The position numbers were made by a program, and so were the translations under genes. Source: Marivita sp041725935 (lineage in GTDB: Bacteria; Pseudomonadota; Alphaproteobacteria; Rhodobacterales; Rhodobacteraceae). Taken from it: DNA of 64,000 nt. Of the stretch, positions 1 through 8,247 are shown one piece after another; the first letter of the stretch is position 1, and every line of letters starts with the position of its first letter. The notes below the pieces were generated by a model that saw only the letters and a program-made list of their open reading frames with translations, was not told where the DNA came from and searched no databases. Location: positions 186,001 to 250,000 of the forward strand of contig JBGRQD010000003.1 of the NCBI GenBank assembly GCA_041725935.1, in the 5' to 3' direction.

Positions 1-186
1 ATCGCGCAACGCGTCGCCTTGCTGCATCGGACGGTATTGCCAGAAATCGTCGCCCAGCCCGGCCCGCCGCCGTCCGTGTTCGCCCAGCAGGACGGTGCCG
101 GCCAGATGCTCTGCCCGCGCCAGCAGCGCGGGGAGTTTGGCGGCTTCCTCTTCGGAGCGTTGTCTCAGGGCCGTGACAACTGTCAC
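1..186 (-). CDS. DUF58 domain protein, N-terminal fragment (cut by window edge)
   Basis: Only the first 62 codons are visible; the gene runs off the left edge. The start is a GTG at 186-184 that overlaps the TGA of the upstream MoxR gene (GTGA), so the two are translationally coupled. The visible protein has a Leu/Ala-rich N-terminal stretch and then a Gly-Asp-Asp-Phe-x-x-Tyr-Arg-Pro segment typical of DUF58 proteins. These are usually partners of MoxR AAA+ ATPases and often belong to larger operons with von Willebrand factor A proteins (family knowledge). Function in this organism is unknown; envelope integrity or metal-dependent assembly are the usual guesses. Confidence 0.8.
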   Translation of the reverse strand, partial: MTVVTALRQRSEEEAAKLPALLARAEHLAGTVLLGEHGRRRAGLGDDFWQYRPMQQGDALRD

Positions 187-1190
187 GCAGCGGCCTCGGT
201 TGCCACCATGCGGTGAGCGACATCGTCGATCAGGGCACCAAGGTCTTCGCCCCGCGCACGCGCCGAGAAGGTCAGCGCCATCCGGTGGGTCAGCACGGGC
301 CGTGCCATGTTGATCACGTCTTCAGGCGAAGGGGCCAGGCGCCCTTGGAGCAGTGCCCGCGCTCGGACTGTGAGCATCAGCGCCTGCGCGGCGCGGGGTC
401 CCGGACCCCAGGATACCGTGTCCTTGACCCGGTCGGTGGACATGGGGTCATGCGGGCGGAAGGCGCGTACAAGATCAAGGATCATCTCGACCACGGCATC
501 GCCGACGGGCATCCGGCGCAGCAGTTTTTGCGCGGCAATCAGTTCGTCGGCGGTGAAAACCTCGTAGGCCTCAGCCTCCTCTGCACCTGTGGTCGCCAGA
601 AGGATGTCCTTTTCCGTCTTGCGGTCGGGATACTGCACGTCGATCTGCACCAGAAAGCGGTCAAGCTGCGCTTCGGGCAGGGGGTAGGTGCCTTCCTGTT
701 CGATGGGGTTCTGGGTTGCCAGAACATGGAATGGCGCGTCGAGCTTGCGGGTCTCGCCGGCGACGGTGACCACCTTTTCCTGCATCGCCTGCAACAGCGC
801 CGATTGCGTGCGCGGCGAGGCGCGGTTGATCTCGTCGGCCATCAAAAGCTGGCAGAAGATCGGGCCTTGGATAAACTTGAACGCCCGGCCGCCATCTGGC
901 CCGGTCTCCAGAACTTCGGACCCGAGGATGTCGGCGGGCATCAGGTCAGGCGTGAACTGCACCCGGTTCCCGTTGAGGCCCATCACGGTCGACACGGTTT
1001 CGACCAGACGCGTCTTGCCAAGGCCGGGCAGGCCGATCAGCAAGCCGTGACCACCGCACAGAAGCGAGGTCAGGGTCAGTTCCACCACGCGTTCCTGACC
1101 GATAAAGCGGCGGGTGATCGCCGTCTTGGCCTGCGCCAGCTTGTCTTCCAGCGCTTCGATCTCTGCGACCAAATCTTCGCCTGCGGCCAT
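183..1190 (-). CDS. MoxR-family AAA+ ATPase
   Basis: A 335-residue MoxR-type AAA+ ATPase, thought to act as a chaperone that inserts cofactors or remodels partner complexes containing VWA/DUF58 proteins. Walker A (GLPGLGKT) lies at about residues 53-60 and Walker B (LLMADE) at 115-120; the C-terminal lid region follows. The open frame extends further upstream, but the ATG at 1190 is chosen because a strong AGGGAGA ribosome-binding site precedes it and the family N-terminus starts here; the longer frame would run into the divergent DUF1285 gene. The stop overlaps the GTG start of the DUF58 gene, the classic MoxR-DUF58 pairing. Confidence 0.93.
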   Translation of the reverse strand: MAAGEDLVAEIEALEDKLAQAKTAITRRFIGQERVVELTLTSLLCGGHGLLIGLPGLGKTRLVETVSTVMGLNGNRVQFTPDLMPADILGSEVLETGPDGGRAFKFIQGPIFCQLLMADEINRASPRTQSALLQAMQEKVVTVAGETRKLDAPFHVLATQNPIEQEGTYPLPEAQLDRFLVQIDVQYPDRKTEKDILLATTGAEEAEAYEVFTADELIAAQKLLRRMPVGDAVVEMILDLVRAFRPHDPMSTDRVKDTVSWGPGPRAAQALMLTVRARALLQGRLAPSPEDVINMARPVLTHRMALTFSARARGEDLGALIDDVAHRMVATEAAA

Positions 1191-1248
1191 GACGTGTCTC
1201 CCTTGCGCATTACGTCCGTTTGAAGAAAGTGTAACTCGCAAAGGGAAA

Positions 1249-1851
1249 ATGGCAAAAGCAATGAGCGCACAAGATCGTGTTATTCCATCCGCCGAAGGCA
1301 TCGCTGCCTCCATGCAAGGCACCAAGAGCAAGGGCCTGCCACCTGTCCACCAGTGGAATCCGCCGTTCTGCGGCGATCTGGACATGCGCATCGCCCGCGA
1401 TGGGACATGGTTCTATCTTGGGACGCCGATCGGACGTCCGGGTCTGGTAAAGCTGTTTTCGTCGATTCTGCGCAAGGACGGTGACCAGTACTTCCTTGTG
1501 ACGCCTGTCGAGAAGGTGGGAATCACCGTCGATGATGCGCCGTTCGTGGCCACCGATTTCGAGGTGGCCGGAGAGGGAGACGCGCAAGTGCTGACCTTTA
1601 CCACCCATGTCGGGGACAGTGCGGTCGCGGGTGCCGACCACCCGATCCGGGTGGAGCGTGACGCCGAAACCGGCGAGCCGTCACCCTATGTCCTGATCCG
1701 CGCCAATCTCGAGGCGCTGATCGACCGCAAGAGTTTCTACCGACTGGTCGAATGCGGCACGCATCACGATGTGGACGGGCAAAGCTGGTTCGGTGTCTGG
1801 TCCGGCGGCCAGTTCTTTCCGATCATTCCGTCCGAGGAATTGCCCGACTAA
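1249..1851 (+). CDS. DUF1285 domain protein
   Basis: A 200-residue protein of the DUF1285 family, recognised by the N-terminal PPVHxWNPPFCGDLDMRI block, the following GTWFYLGTPIGR segment, and the C-terminal pattern around 'FGVWSGGxFFPI'. The family is conserved in proteobacteria and has no established function. It has no signal peptide or membrane segment, so it is probably cytoplasmic. Two starts are possible: ATG 1249, just after an AAGGG, and ATG 1261 four codons later. The gene is divergent from moxR, sharing a gap of under 60 bp. Confidence 0.85.
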   Translation: MAKAMSAQDRVIPSAEGIAASMQGTKSKGLPPVHQWNPPFCGDLDMRIARDGTWFYLGTPIGRPGLVKLFSSILRKDGDQYFLVTPVEKVGITVDDAPFVATDFEVAGEGDAQVLTFTTHVGDSAVAGADHPIRVERDAETGEPSPYVLIRANLEALIDRKSFYRLVECGTHHDVDGQSWFGVWSGGQFFPIIPSEELPD

Positions 1852-1878
1852 GGCGCCCTGTCTTGGCAGTGCGAGAGA

Positions 1879-2685
1879 TCAGCCGAACTTTCCTGCAATG
1901 AAATCGGCGACACGCGGATCGCGCGGCGAGTCGAACATCACCTCTGTTGGTCCGATCTCGACCAGCGCGCCAAGGTGAAAATAGGCGACCCGGTCCGCGA
2001 TGCGGCGGGCCTGCATCATCGAATGCGTTACAATCACAACCGAATGGTCTTGCCGGAGCGTCAACATAAGCTCTTCGATCTGCGCTGTGGCGATCGGGTC
2101 GATCGAGCCAGTGGGTTCGTCCATGAGCAGGACATCGGGCTTTGTGCCGAGTGCGCGTGCAATGCAGAGACGTTGTTGTTGCCCGCCGGACAGATCGGTT
2201 CCCGCGATGCCGTGCAGATCGTCCTTGACCTCGTCCCAGAGCATAGCGCGCCGCAGGCAGTCTTCGACATGGGCGGCCAGATCGGCCTTGTTGGCGGTCA
2301 ACCCGTGAAGCCGCGCGGCGTAGGCGACATTTTCGAACACCGTTGTCGGAAAGGGATTCGGCTTTTGCGCCACCCAGCCGAACTTGCGCCGATGCACCGG
2401 CGGATCGATGTTGGCCCCTTGAATGTCGGCACCGTCCATCCGGGTCGTGCCGGTGATCCGAACGCCGCGGGTATCGTCATGCATGCGGTTCAGGCATTTC
2501 AGCGCAGTGGATTTCCCGCATCCCGATGGCCCGATGAAGGCGAGGATCTCCTGCGGGTGCAGGTCGAACGTCACGTCTTTCAGAGCATGGGTGTCGCCGT
2601 ACCAGAGATTGACGTGATCGACCTCGATGATCGGCGGGCTGTTGCGCTGGGCGGGATGGTGAATTGTCTGGGTCTGGTCACGCAT
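1879..2685 (-). CDS. pstB: PstB-like phosphate ABC transporter ATP-binding protein, solitary
   Basis: A 268-residue ABC ATPase of the PstB type, which energises high-affinity phosphate import with PstA and PstC in the inner membrane. Walker A GPSGCGKST is at 52-60, the Q-loop region carries the PstB-typical QKPNPFP at 107-113, the signature LSGGQQQR at 165-172, Walker B LLMDEP at 186-191 and the H-loop His at 221. The D-loop region reads TGSIDPIAT where most PstB proteins have a CSALDPIAT-like sequence, so this is a divergent copy. No pstS, pstC, pstA or phoU lies beside it; a PstS-like domain occurs only much later (35988-37547). The membrane partner must be encoded elsewhere, or the protein serves another importer. 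Confidence 0.85.
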   Translation of the reverse strand: MRDQTQTIHHPAQRNSPPIIEVDHVNLWYGDTHALKDVTFDLHPQEILAFIGPSGCGKSTALKCLNRMHDDTRGVRITGTTRMDGADIQGANIDPPVHRRKFGWVAQKPNPFPTTVFENVAYAARLHGLTANKADLAAHVEDCLRRAMLWDEVKDDLHGIAGTDLSGGQQQRLCIARALGTKPDVLLMDEPTGSIDPIATAQIEELMLTLRQDHSVVIVTHSMMQARRIADRVAYFHLGALVEIGPTEVMFDSPRDPRVADFIAGKFG

Positions 2686-2799
2686 GGCTCTGGTCCCGAT
2701 GATGTCTCCGGGGCCAGTCTACGCCAAACCTGTCATCGCCGGTCGGGGTCAGATCAAGTCCGAAAAAACTTCATGAAAGTTTCACAAAAGCCCGGTGGG

Positions 2800-3699
2800 T
2801 CAGTCCCCCAGCTTGGCATGCACCTCGTCGAGGTCGATCTCTCCGATGGGCATCTTGTTGCCCGGGTTCTCGAAATCGTATTTGAACAGCTCGAAATCCT
2901 TTTTGTAGATTTCGTAGATCAGATGCATCGACAGATCGTCGAAATACTCCTCGACCGGATGCGCCCGTTTCGGGCCGTGCCCTTCGCTTTCGTTGAAGCG
3001 CGGAATCGTCGTGAGGTCGATCGTCTGCTTCGTCTCGACATGCTTGAGCACATCGGCCATGCCGTCATTGAACGTCTCGGTCCAGAAAATGTTGTCGTAG
3101 CGGCCACCATTGACGATGAATGTGCTGATATGGCCCGACATGGCCGACCAGTGGATGTCCGGATCCATCGGACGCCGCCAGCGAATGGTGTCGCGCGCAA
3201 ACAGCAGGAAGCGCCGAAAGCTTTTGACCTGATCGAAGTCCTGCTTGCCATCCTCGCCACCGACCTCGATCCCGTATTTCTGGATCAGAAGCGGGACAAG
3301 GTTGCCCCGGTAGCGCTTGCCGTTGCGCTGGATGCCGCAGATCTTGTCGAAGAACGAGCTGAGGATGCGGGTATAGGGGTTGCGCACGCAGGTGAAGGCA
3401 TAGGTGTCCTGTGCCTGAATGCGCTTGGTGATCGGGTCTTTGGACTGATCCAGCGCCCATTTATGAAGGCCGGATTGCGCATCATGGATGTCGCCGTCAA
3501 AGAATTCGCCATGGTCGGAATAGAACATGATCTGACCGATGGTCGAGCATGCGCATTTGGGGACCACGCGATAGACCATGCTCTCGCTCTCGGTCATCCA
3601 CGTTCCGGGAAATCCCATGTTCTGCCGCCTCCAGCCGCGTTCCGGGCTCTTGTCGTCCGGTAACGTAAACAAAAAATCAAAGAAAGTCGGTTTATTCAA
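2800..3699 (-). CDS. Sulfotransferase family 2 protein (carbohydrate-type)
   Basis: A 299-residue sulfotransferase-fold protein. The 5'-phosphosulfate-binding loop reads VPKCACST at 46-53 and the 3'-phosphate-binding motif CVRNPYTRILSSF at 104-116, both as in carbohydrate and heparan-type sulfotransferases that use PAPS. A conserved HP..EYFDDLSMHLIYEIYKKDFELF tail near the C-terminus is also typical. The start is a TTG at 3699 with a weak ribosome-binding site; ATG codons at residues 28 and 35 are alternatives, still upstream of the PAPS loop. No signal peptide or membrane segment is visible, so it acts in the cytoplasm. It is divergent from a GlcNAc-transferase gene across 59 bp, which suggests modification of that enzyme's product. 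Confidence 0.87.
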   Translation of the reverse strand: MNKPTFFDFLFTLPDDKSPERGWRRQNMGFPGTWMTESESMVYRVVPKCACSTIGQIMFYSDHGEFFDGDIHDAQSGLHKWALDQSKDPITKRIQAQDTYAFTCVRNPYTRILSSFFDKICGIQRNGKRYRGNLVPLLIQKYGIEVGGEDGKQDFDQVKSFRRFLLFARDTIRWRRPMDPDIHWSAMSGHISTFIVNGGRYDNIFWTETFNDGMADVLKHVETKQTIDLTTIPRFNESEGHGPKRAHPVEEYFDDLSMHLIYEIYKKDFELFKYDFENPGNKMPIGEIDLDEVHAKLGD

Positions 3700-3758
3700 T
3701 CTCTGAACGCGCTTATCACTACAAGAACGAGGTAAAAGTTGGGCAAATGAAGACCTGA

Positions 3759-5336
3759 ATGGCGAATATTGCCTTCATACTCCTGTGTCACAAGGACCCG
3801 GACGCGATCATCCGACAGGCGCTGAGCCTGACGGCGGTCGGAGATTTCATTTCCATCCACTTCGACGCGCGTGCAGATGCGGCCGCGTTCACGGCGATCC
3901 ACACTGCCCTGTCCGACAATCCGAACGTGACCTTTGCCAAACGCAGAATCAAATGCGGCTGGGGGGAATGGTCGCTGGTGCAGGCCACGCTCTATGCGGT
4001 CGAAGCGGCGGTAGACGCGTTTCCGCGGGCCACGCATTTCTACATGCTGTCCGGCGATTGCCAGGCGATCAAGACGGCGGAATACGCGCATGACTACCTT
4101 GACAGGGTGGACGCCGATTTCATCGAAAGCTTTGATTTCTTTGCCTCGGACTGGATCAAGACCGGGATGAAGGAAGAGCGGCTGATCTACCGCCACTATT
4201 TCAACGAGCGAACGCAAAAGACGATCTTTTACCAGAGCTTCAACCTGCAGCGAAAGCTGGGGCTGACCCGCAAGATCCCCGAGGATCTGGAAATCCAGAT
4301 TGGCAGCCAGTGGTGGTGCCTGCGGCGGCGCACGATCGAGGCGATCCTCGATTTCATCAAGCAGCGCCCGGATGTGAAGCGGTTCTTCAGCACCACATGG
4401 ATTCCTGACGAGACTTTTTTCCAGACCTTGGTGCGCCACCTCGTTTCGGAAAACGAGATCGAATGCCGCACGCTGACCTTCCTGATGTTCTCGGATTACG
4501 GGATGCCGGTGACGTTCTACAACGATCATTTCGACCTGCTGCTCAGCCAGGATTTCCTGTTTGCCCGCAAGATCAGTCCGGAAGCCTTGCAGCTCAAGGA
4601 ACGGCTCGGGTCGCTTTATTCGGCCAAGGGTGTGAATTTCCAGATTTCGAACGAAGGGCGGTCGCTCTACAAATTCCTGACCGGAAAGGGGCGCATCGGT
4701 CGCCGCTTCGCGCCGCGGTTCTGGGAAACCGAAAGCACGCTGGGGCGCGAACGCGAGCTGCTGATCGTGGTCTGCAAGAAATGGCACGTCGCCAAGCGTC
4801 TGGTGTCGCGCATCCGGCAGCAAACCAACGTGCCCTGCATCGAATATCTGTTCAACGAGGAACAGACCGACTTGCCGGACATGGGGGGCATCCAGTCGAC
4901 CCTTGGCAAACGGCACCGGCACCGGCGGTCCCTGATGCGGATGCTGTTCGATTATTTCGATTCGGATCGCATGGTGGTCTGCATGGACCCGGGCAATCTG
5001 GATCTTCTCGAGGATTTCTGCCGCGACCGCGCGACCACCCGCCTGCTCGAAATCAACTGCACCTTCACGGACGCGTATCTGACCGGGCATGCGATGCGGG
5101 TCGGTCTGGCCGGGGAACGCACGCCGCAGGAAACGCTGGAGCGGTTGTTGCCGACGATCCGCAACGATATCGTGCACGAAAGCGACCGCATCCGCGACGC
5201 CGAGTTCGAAAATCACCTACGCATCCGCGAGGAAGACCCCATCGAGGTCAATGCAACCGCGCTGGCCAGCTTCCTGTCGATCACGCCGGAACAGGCGCAC
5301 GAGATTGCGCGCACCGATCATTTGTTTGCAGACTGA
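3759..5336 (+). CDS. Core-2/I-branching-like beta-1,6-N-acetylglucosaminyltransferase with C-terminal extension
   Basis: A 525-residue protein whose N-terminal 300 residues match the GT14 branch family: start AFILLCHKDPD, a WGEWS block at 68-72, YMLSGDC at 95-101, GSQWWCL at 182-188 and WIPDETFFQT at 214-223. Such enzymes add GlcNAc in beta-1,6 linkage; the acceptor here is unknown. The last ~200 residues form a second domain, probably the region catalogued as DUF5928 in Rhodobacteraceae homologues (from memory). It opens with a hydrophobic strand (LLIVVCKKW) followed by an Arg/Lys-rich helix. It is paralogous to 23140-24846, sharing the WGxW, GSQWWCL and WIPDE blocks but with a different C-terminal domain. 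Divergent from the sulfotransferase gene; the HIT gene follows after 11 bp. Confidence 0.85.
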   Translation: MANIAFILLCHKDPDAIIRQALSLTAVGDFISIHFDARADAAAFTAIHTALSDNPNVTFAKRRIKCGWGEWSLVQATLYAVEAAVDAFPRATHFYMLSGDCQAIKTAEYAHDYLDRVDADFIESFDFFASDWIKTGMKEERLIYRHYFNERTQKTIFYQSFNLQRKLGLTRKIPEDLEIQIGSQWWCLRRRTIEAILDFIKQRPDVKRFFSTTWIPDETFFQTLVRHLVSENEIECRTLTFLMFSDYGMPVTFYNDHFDLLLSQDFLFARKISPEALQLKERLGSLYSAKGVNFQISNEGRSLYKFLTGKGRIGRRFAPRFWETESTLGRERELLIVVCKKWHVAKRLVSRIRQQTNVPCIEYLFNEEQTDLPDMGGIQSTLGKRHRHRRSLMRMLFDYFDSDRMVVCMDPGNLDLLEDFCRDRATTRLLEINCTFTDAYLTGHAMRVGLAGERTPQETLERLLPTIRNDIVHESDRIRDAEFENHLRIREEDPIEVNATALASFLSITPEQAHEIARTDHLFAD

Positions 5337-5347
5337 GGGACCGCCGC

Positions 5348-5719
5348 ATGGCTTATGTCTATGACGATCAGAACATCTTCGCCAAGATTTTGCGGGGCGA
5401 AATCCCCAACAACACCGTTCTGGAAACGGAACACACGCTTGCCTTTCGGGACATCCAGCCACAGGCGCCGGTGCATGTGCTGGTGATCCCCAAGGGGCCC
5501 TACGTCTGCTACGATCATTTCGCGAGCGAGGCCAGCGATGCCGAGATCGTGGATTTCAACCGGACCATTGCCGAGGTCTGCAAGACCGAAGGCCTGCAGG
5601 ACGGCGGCTACCGGATCATCTCCAACGCCGGTGAGGCCGGGGTGCAGGAAGTGCCGCATCTGCACATCCACGTGCTGGGCGGTCGTGGTCTGGGACGGAT
5701 GCTGCAACCAGCGCGGTGA
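5348..5719 (+). CDS. HIT-family (histidine triad) nucleotide-binding protein
   Basis: A 123-residue HinT-like protein, probably a cytoplasmic purine nucleoside phosphoramidase. The histidine triad HLHIHV is at 104-109 and the N-terminal IFAKILRGEIP block is diagnostic. The ATG lies 11 bp after the stop of the GlcNAc-transferase gene, so the two are probably cotranscribed. It converges with the ABC ATPase gene at 5771; the 51-bp gap holds palindromes. Confidence 0.93.
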   Translation: MAYVYDDQNIFAKILRGEIPNNTVLETEHTLAFRDIQPQAPVHVLVIPKGPYVCYDHFASEASDAEIVDFNRTIAEVCKTEGLQDGGYRIISNAGEAGVQEVPHLHIHVLGGRGLGRMLQPAR

Positions 5720-5769
5720 AGGCGCTTTCGAAGGCGCTTGGCAACGCCGCTTCGAAGCGGCTTGCGCCC
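5720..5769. repeat. Palindrome cluster between convergent genes
   Basis: The convergent gap contains a perfect 16-bp palindrome (GCCGCTTCGAAGCGGC, about 5748-5763) and just before it a related imperfect one with the same TTCGAA core (about 5722-5742). Neither is followed by a T-run on either strand, so an intrinsic terminator is not certain; they could still form tandem hairpins that end transcription or protect both 3' ends. Confidence 0.5.
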
Positions 5770-5770
5770 C

Positions 5771-6697
5771 TCAGGCCGACCGTGTCAGGGACAGGAACAC
5801 GTCCTCCAGATCGGCCTGTTCGGTGCGCACATCGCGGATGCGCACACCGTTGTCGCGGAGCATCGACAGCACGTCCTCGGCGGATGTCTGCCGCGCCCGG
5901 TAGCTGACGGCCAGCGTGCCATCTTCGCGGGTGGTCACGCCGATGCCCTCGACTTCGGGCAGAATGCCGATCTCGGCGTCGGGCAGGATGACCATGGTCT
6001 TGGCATCCAGCGCGCCCAGCAGGTTGCGCGTGCTGTCGCGGGCCACGACCTCACCGTGGTTAATGATGGCGATCTCGTCGCACATCTCTTCGGCCTCTTC
6101 GAGGTAATGGGTCGTCAGGATGATCGTCATGCCCGACTCGCGGTTCAGCTTGCGGACATTGGTCCAGAGCATCTGCCGCAACTCGATATCCACGCCCGCC
6201 GTCGGCTCGTCCAAGACAAGCACATGTGGCCGGTGCACCAGCGCCTTGCCCAGCAGCAGACGCCGCCGCATCCCGCCCGAGAGCGTGCGCGCATAGGCTT
6301 CGGCCTTGTCGGTCAGGCCGATCATCTCAAGGATCTCGTCGGACCGGCGCTGTGCCTTTGGCACTCCGTAAAGTCCGGCCTGAACCTCGAGCGCACCGCG
6401 CGGTGTGAAGAACGGATCGAGGTTCAATTCCTGGGGCATCACCCCGATGGCGGCACGCGACTGGCGCGGGTTCACGTCCTGATCCCAGCCCCAGATCGTC
6501 ACGCTGCCCGCCGATTTCGTCACCAGCCCGGCCAGAATGTTGATCAGCGTCGATTTGCCCGCGCCGTTCGGCCCCAGCAGTCCAAAGACCGATCCCTGTG
6601 GCACTGTCAGGTCGATGCCCTTGAGGGCTTCCTTGCCTCCGGAATAGGTCTTTTTAAGGCCTTCGATCTCAATGGCGTTCTGTGTCATCGCTCTCAC
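5771..6697 (-). CDS. ABC-2 type transporter ATP-binding protein
   Basis: A 308-residue ABC ATPase with Walker A LGPNGAGKST at 41-50, signature LSGGMRRR at 139-146 and Walker B VLDEP at 161-165, followed by an ~80-residue C-terminal domain. This architecture (ABC-2/DrrA/YadG type) drives exporters whose permease is a separate ABC-2 membrane protein. No permease is adjacent; the only one in the window is at 30342, which belongs to a different subtype. A GTG start at 6697 has a GGGAG ribosome-binding site 5 bases away; the ATG at 6688 is the alternative. Divergent from the zinc-ribbon gene at 6767. Confidence 0.88.
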   Translation of the reverse strand: MRAMTQNAIEIEGLKKTYSGGKEALKGIDLTVPQGSVFGLLGPNGAGKSTLINILAGLVTKSAGSVTIWGWDQDVNPRQSRAAIGVMPQELNLDPFFTPRGALEVQAGLYGVPKAQRRSDEILEMIGLTDKAEAYARTLSGGMRRRLLLGKALVHRPHVLVLDEPTAGVDIELRQMLWTNVRKLNRESGMTIILTTHYLEEAEEMCDEIAIINHGEVVARDSTRNLLGALDAKTMVILPDAEIGILPEVEGIGVTTREDGTLAVSYRARQTSAEDVLSMLRDNGVRIRDVRTEQADLEDVFLSLTRSA

Positions 6698-6766
6698 TCT
6701 TGCTCCCGTGGCCTCGTCGTCTTACACCGCTCGTAGTGGAAAACGCGCATGAAGGAAACGCAGCAG

Positions 6767-6952
6767 ATGGCAACCCAAGCGCCCGAAACCAAGATCGTGG
6801 ACAGCTATCGTATCGCCTGTGATGGTGGCGAAGGGGCGTTGGGGCACCCGCGCGTCTGGCTGCAAATCCCGCATGACACGGGCTGGGTCGAATGCGGCTA
6901 TTGCGATGCGAAGTTCGTTCACAAGGATTTCGCAGACCAGCAGGACCAGTGA
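6767..6952 (+). CDS. CHCC-type zinc-ribbon protein (NDUFS6-like)
   Basis: A 61-residue protein of the zf-CHCC family, related to the NDUFS6 accessory subunit of complex I. Likely zinc ligands are Cys18, His27, Cys43 and Cys46 (pattern CDGGxGALGHP ... CGYC). An ATG at 6749 is in frame, but an AAGGA sits about nine bases before the ATG at 6767, and the family N-terminus MATQAPETK supports the later start. The stop codon overlaps the GTG start of the next gene (GTGA), so the two genes are coupled. Confidence 0.9.
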   Translation: MATQAPETKIVDSYRIACDGGEGALGHPRVWLQIPHDTGWVECGYCDAKFVHKDFADQQDQ

Positions 6953-7566
6953 TCCTAACACGGACAGCGGCGGCGTTTCTGGCGCTTGGCGTCTTTGCGG
7001 CCATCGCAACCCGCATCTTGCTGCGCATGGACGGTGACGGCGAAAGTTTAAGTGAAGCCGTCTGGGCGATGTACCGCTTCTACACGATCTGGACAAATAC
7101 GCTGATCGGGTTGGCCTGCGGCGTGGTGGCGCTGGGCCGCAGGGTGTCGCCGCAACTCTTCAGCAACCTGCTGCTGTCGATCATCATTGTGGCGGCTGTG
7201 TATCACGCGCTTCTGGCGCATCTGAATGAGTTTACCGGGCTGGACGCCATTGTGGATGCGCTTTTGCACACGGTTGTGCCTGTCGGTTTTGGCGTTTTCT
7301 GGGTTGTCTTTGTGCCCAAGGCTGACCTGCGGTTCGCGGATATCCTGCCCTGGCTGATCCTGCCGCTGGTCTATTGCATCTACGCGATGGCGCGGGCGCA
7401 GGTCGATGGCGTCTATCCGTATTTCTTCCTCAACATCGACAATCTCGGGCTTGCCCGGACAGCTCTGAACATCGTCGGGCTGTTGATCGCCTTTGCCGGT
7501 GTCGGCGCGTTGATTGTGCTGCTGGCCCGTGGGCTTGTGAGGCTCGGGAAGCGCGCCTCGGTCTGA
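6949..7566 (+). CDS. Pr6Pr-like multispanning membrane protein
   Basis: A 205-residue integral membrane protein with about six hydrophobic segments (roughly residues 5-20, 40-60, 70-90, 105-125, 135-150 and 175-198). The layout and the FYTIWTN motif near residue 45 resemble the Pr6Pr family of bacterial membrane proteins, whose function is unknown. The GTG start overlaps the stop of the zinc-ribbon gene. The frame is open 57 bases further upstream, but that would overlap the previous gene. It converges with the secreted protein gene at 7582. Confidence 0.75.
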   Translation: MILTRTAAAFLALGVFAAIATRILLRMDGDGESLSEAVWAMYRFYTIWTNTLIGLACGVVALGRRVSPQLFSNLLLSIIIVAAVYHALLAHLNEFTGLDAIVDALLHTVVPVGFGVFWVVFVPKADLRFADILPWLILPLVYCIYAMARAQVDGVYPYFFLNIDNLGLARTALNIVGLLIAFAGVGALIVLLARGLVRLGKRASV

Positions 7567-7581
7567 AGTTGCGCGGCGCTC

Positions 7582-8094
7582 TCAGCTGATCGGAATCGGC
7601 GCAGGCCCACAGGGCAAGACAGGTGTGTCATCCTCAGGGCCAGTCAGGAATTGCAGCACCTTCTCACCGGACCATGCCGTGATCTCGCGCCCCTGATTGT
7701 CGAGACCGCTGCCGATGACCGTCCCGGTTTCGTTGTTGAGCGTGTGATAGAGCACATTCGCCTCCATCCCGTTCTCGCAGATCAGGTTCGCGCGCCCCGG
7801 TGTGCTTGGCCCTCCGGCAACCCATTCTCCGTTGCAGGGTGTACCGTCGTCCAGAAAACCGATGACGATGCCGGTGTCCCAGCCATGCGCCTGCCCATCG
7901 AAATAGACGCCATCGCTGCCGATGCAGGCCAGCGCGCGCACGCAGTTCGCCTTGTCGTAGGGGATGTTCTCGCAGATCGGCAGCGAAGCTTCGGGATTGG
8001 GTGTGGGTGCCAGACCGTCAAGGTTCAGGGTCTCGTTGGCGAGTGCAGCGCCGCTGAATAGCAACAAGGCGAAAGCACCAGAAACAACACGCAT
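7582..8094 (-). CDS. Hypothetical secreted protein, cysteine-rich
   Basis: A 170-residue protein with a signal peptide (about residues 1-20, ending ALA-NE) and six cysteines in the mature part, including paired ICEN motifs. These suggest a disulfide-bonded periplasmic or extracellular protein. The ATG at 8094 has an AGAGGA seven bases upstream; the frame is open further, but the signal peptide starts here. No family was recognised. It is divergent from polA. Confidence 0.65.
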   Translation of the reverse strand: MRVVSGAFALLLFSGAALANETLNLDGLAPTPNPEASLPICENIPYDKANCVRALACIGSDGVYFDGQAHGWDTGIVIGFLDDGTPCNGEWVAGGPSTPGRANLICENGMEANVLYHTLNNETGTVIGSGLDNQGREITAWSGEKVLQFLTGPEDDTPVLPCGPAPIPIS

Positions 8095-8247
8095 GACACG
8101 TCCTCTAACTCGCTTATTCAATACGGATGAAACCATACGCTACAGGACATGACGCGCCAATGACAAAGCGTGGTGCGACGTTCCTGCTGGCACCTCTGCG
8201 CCGACCGTGGCAAACCTTGGCGCAACACGAAAATGGGGATGCGCGAT

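Noticed and set aside
2686..2799. Pho box upstream of the PstB-like gene
   Set aside because: Only a single CTGTCAT half-site (2730-2736) is present, on the opposite strand and without a properly spaced second half.
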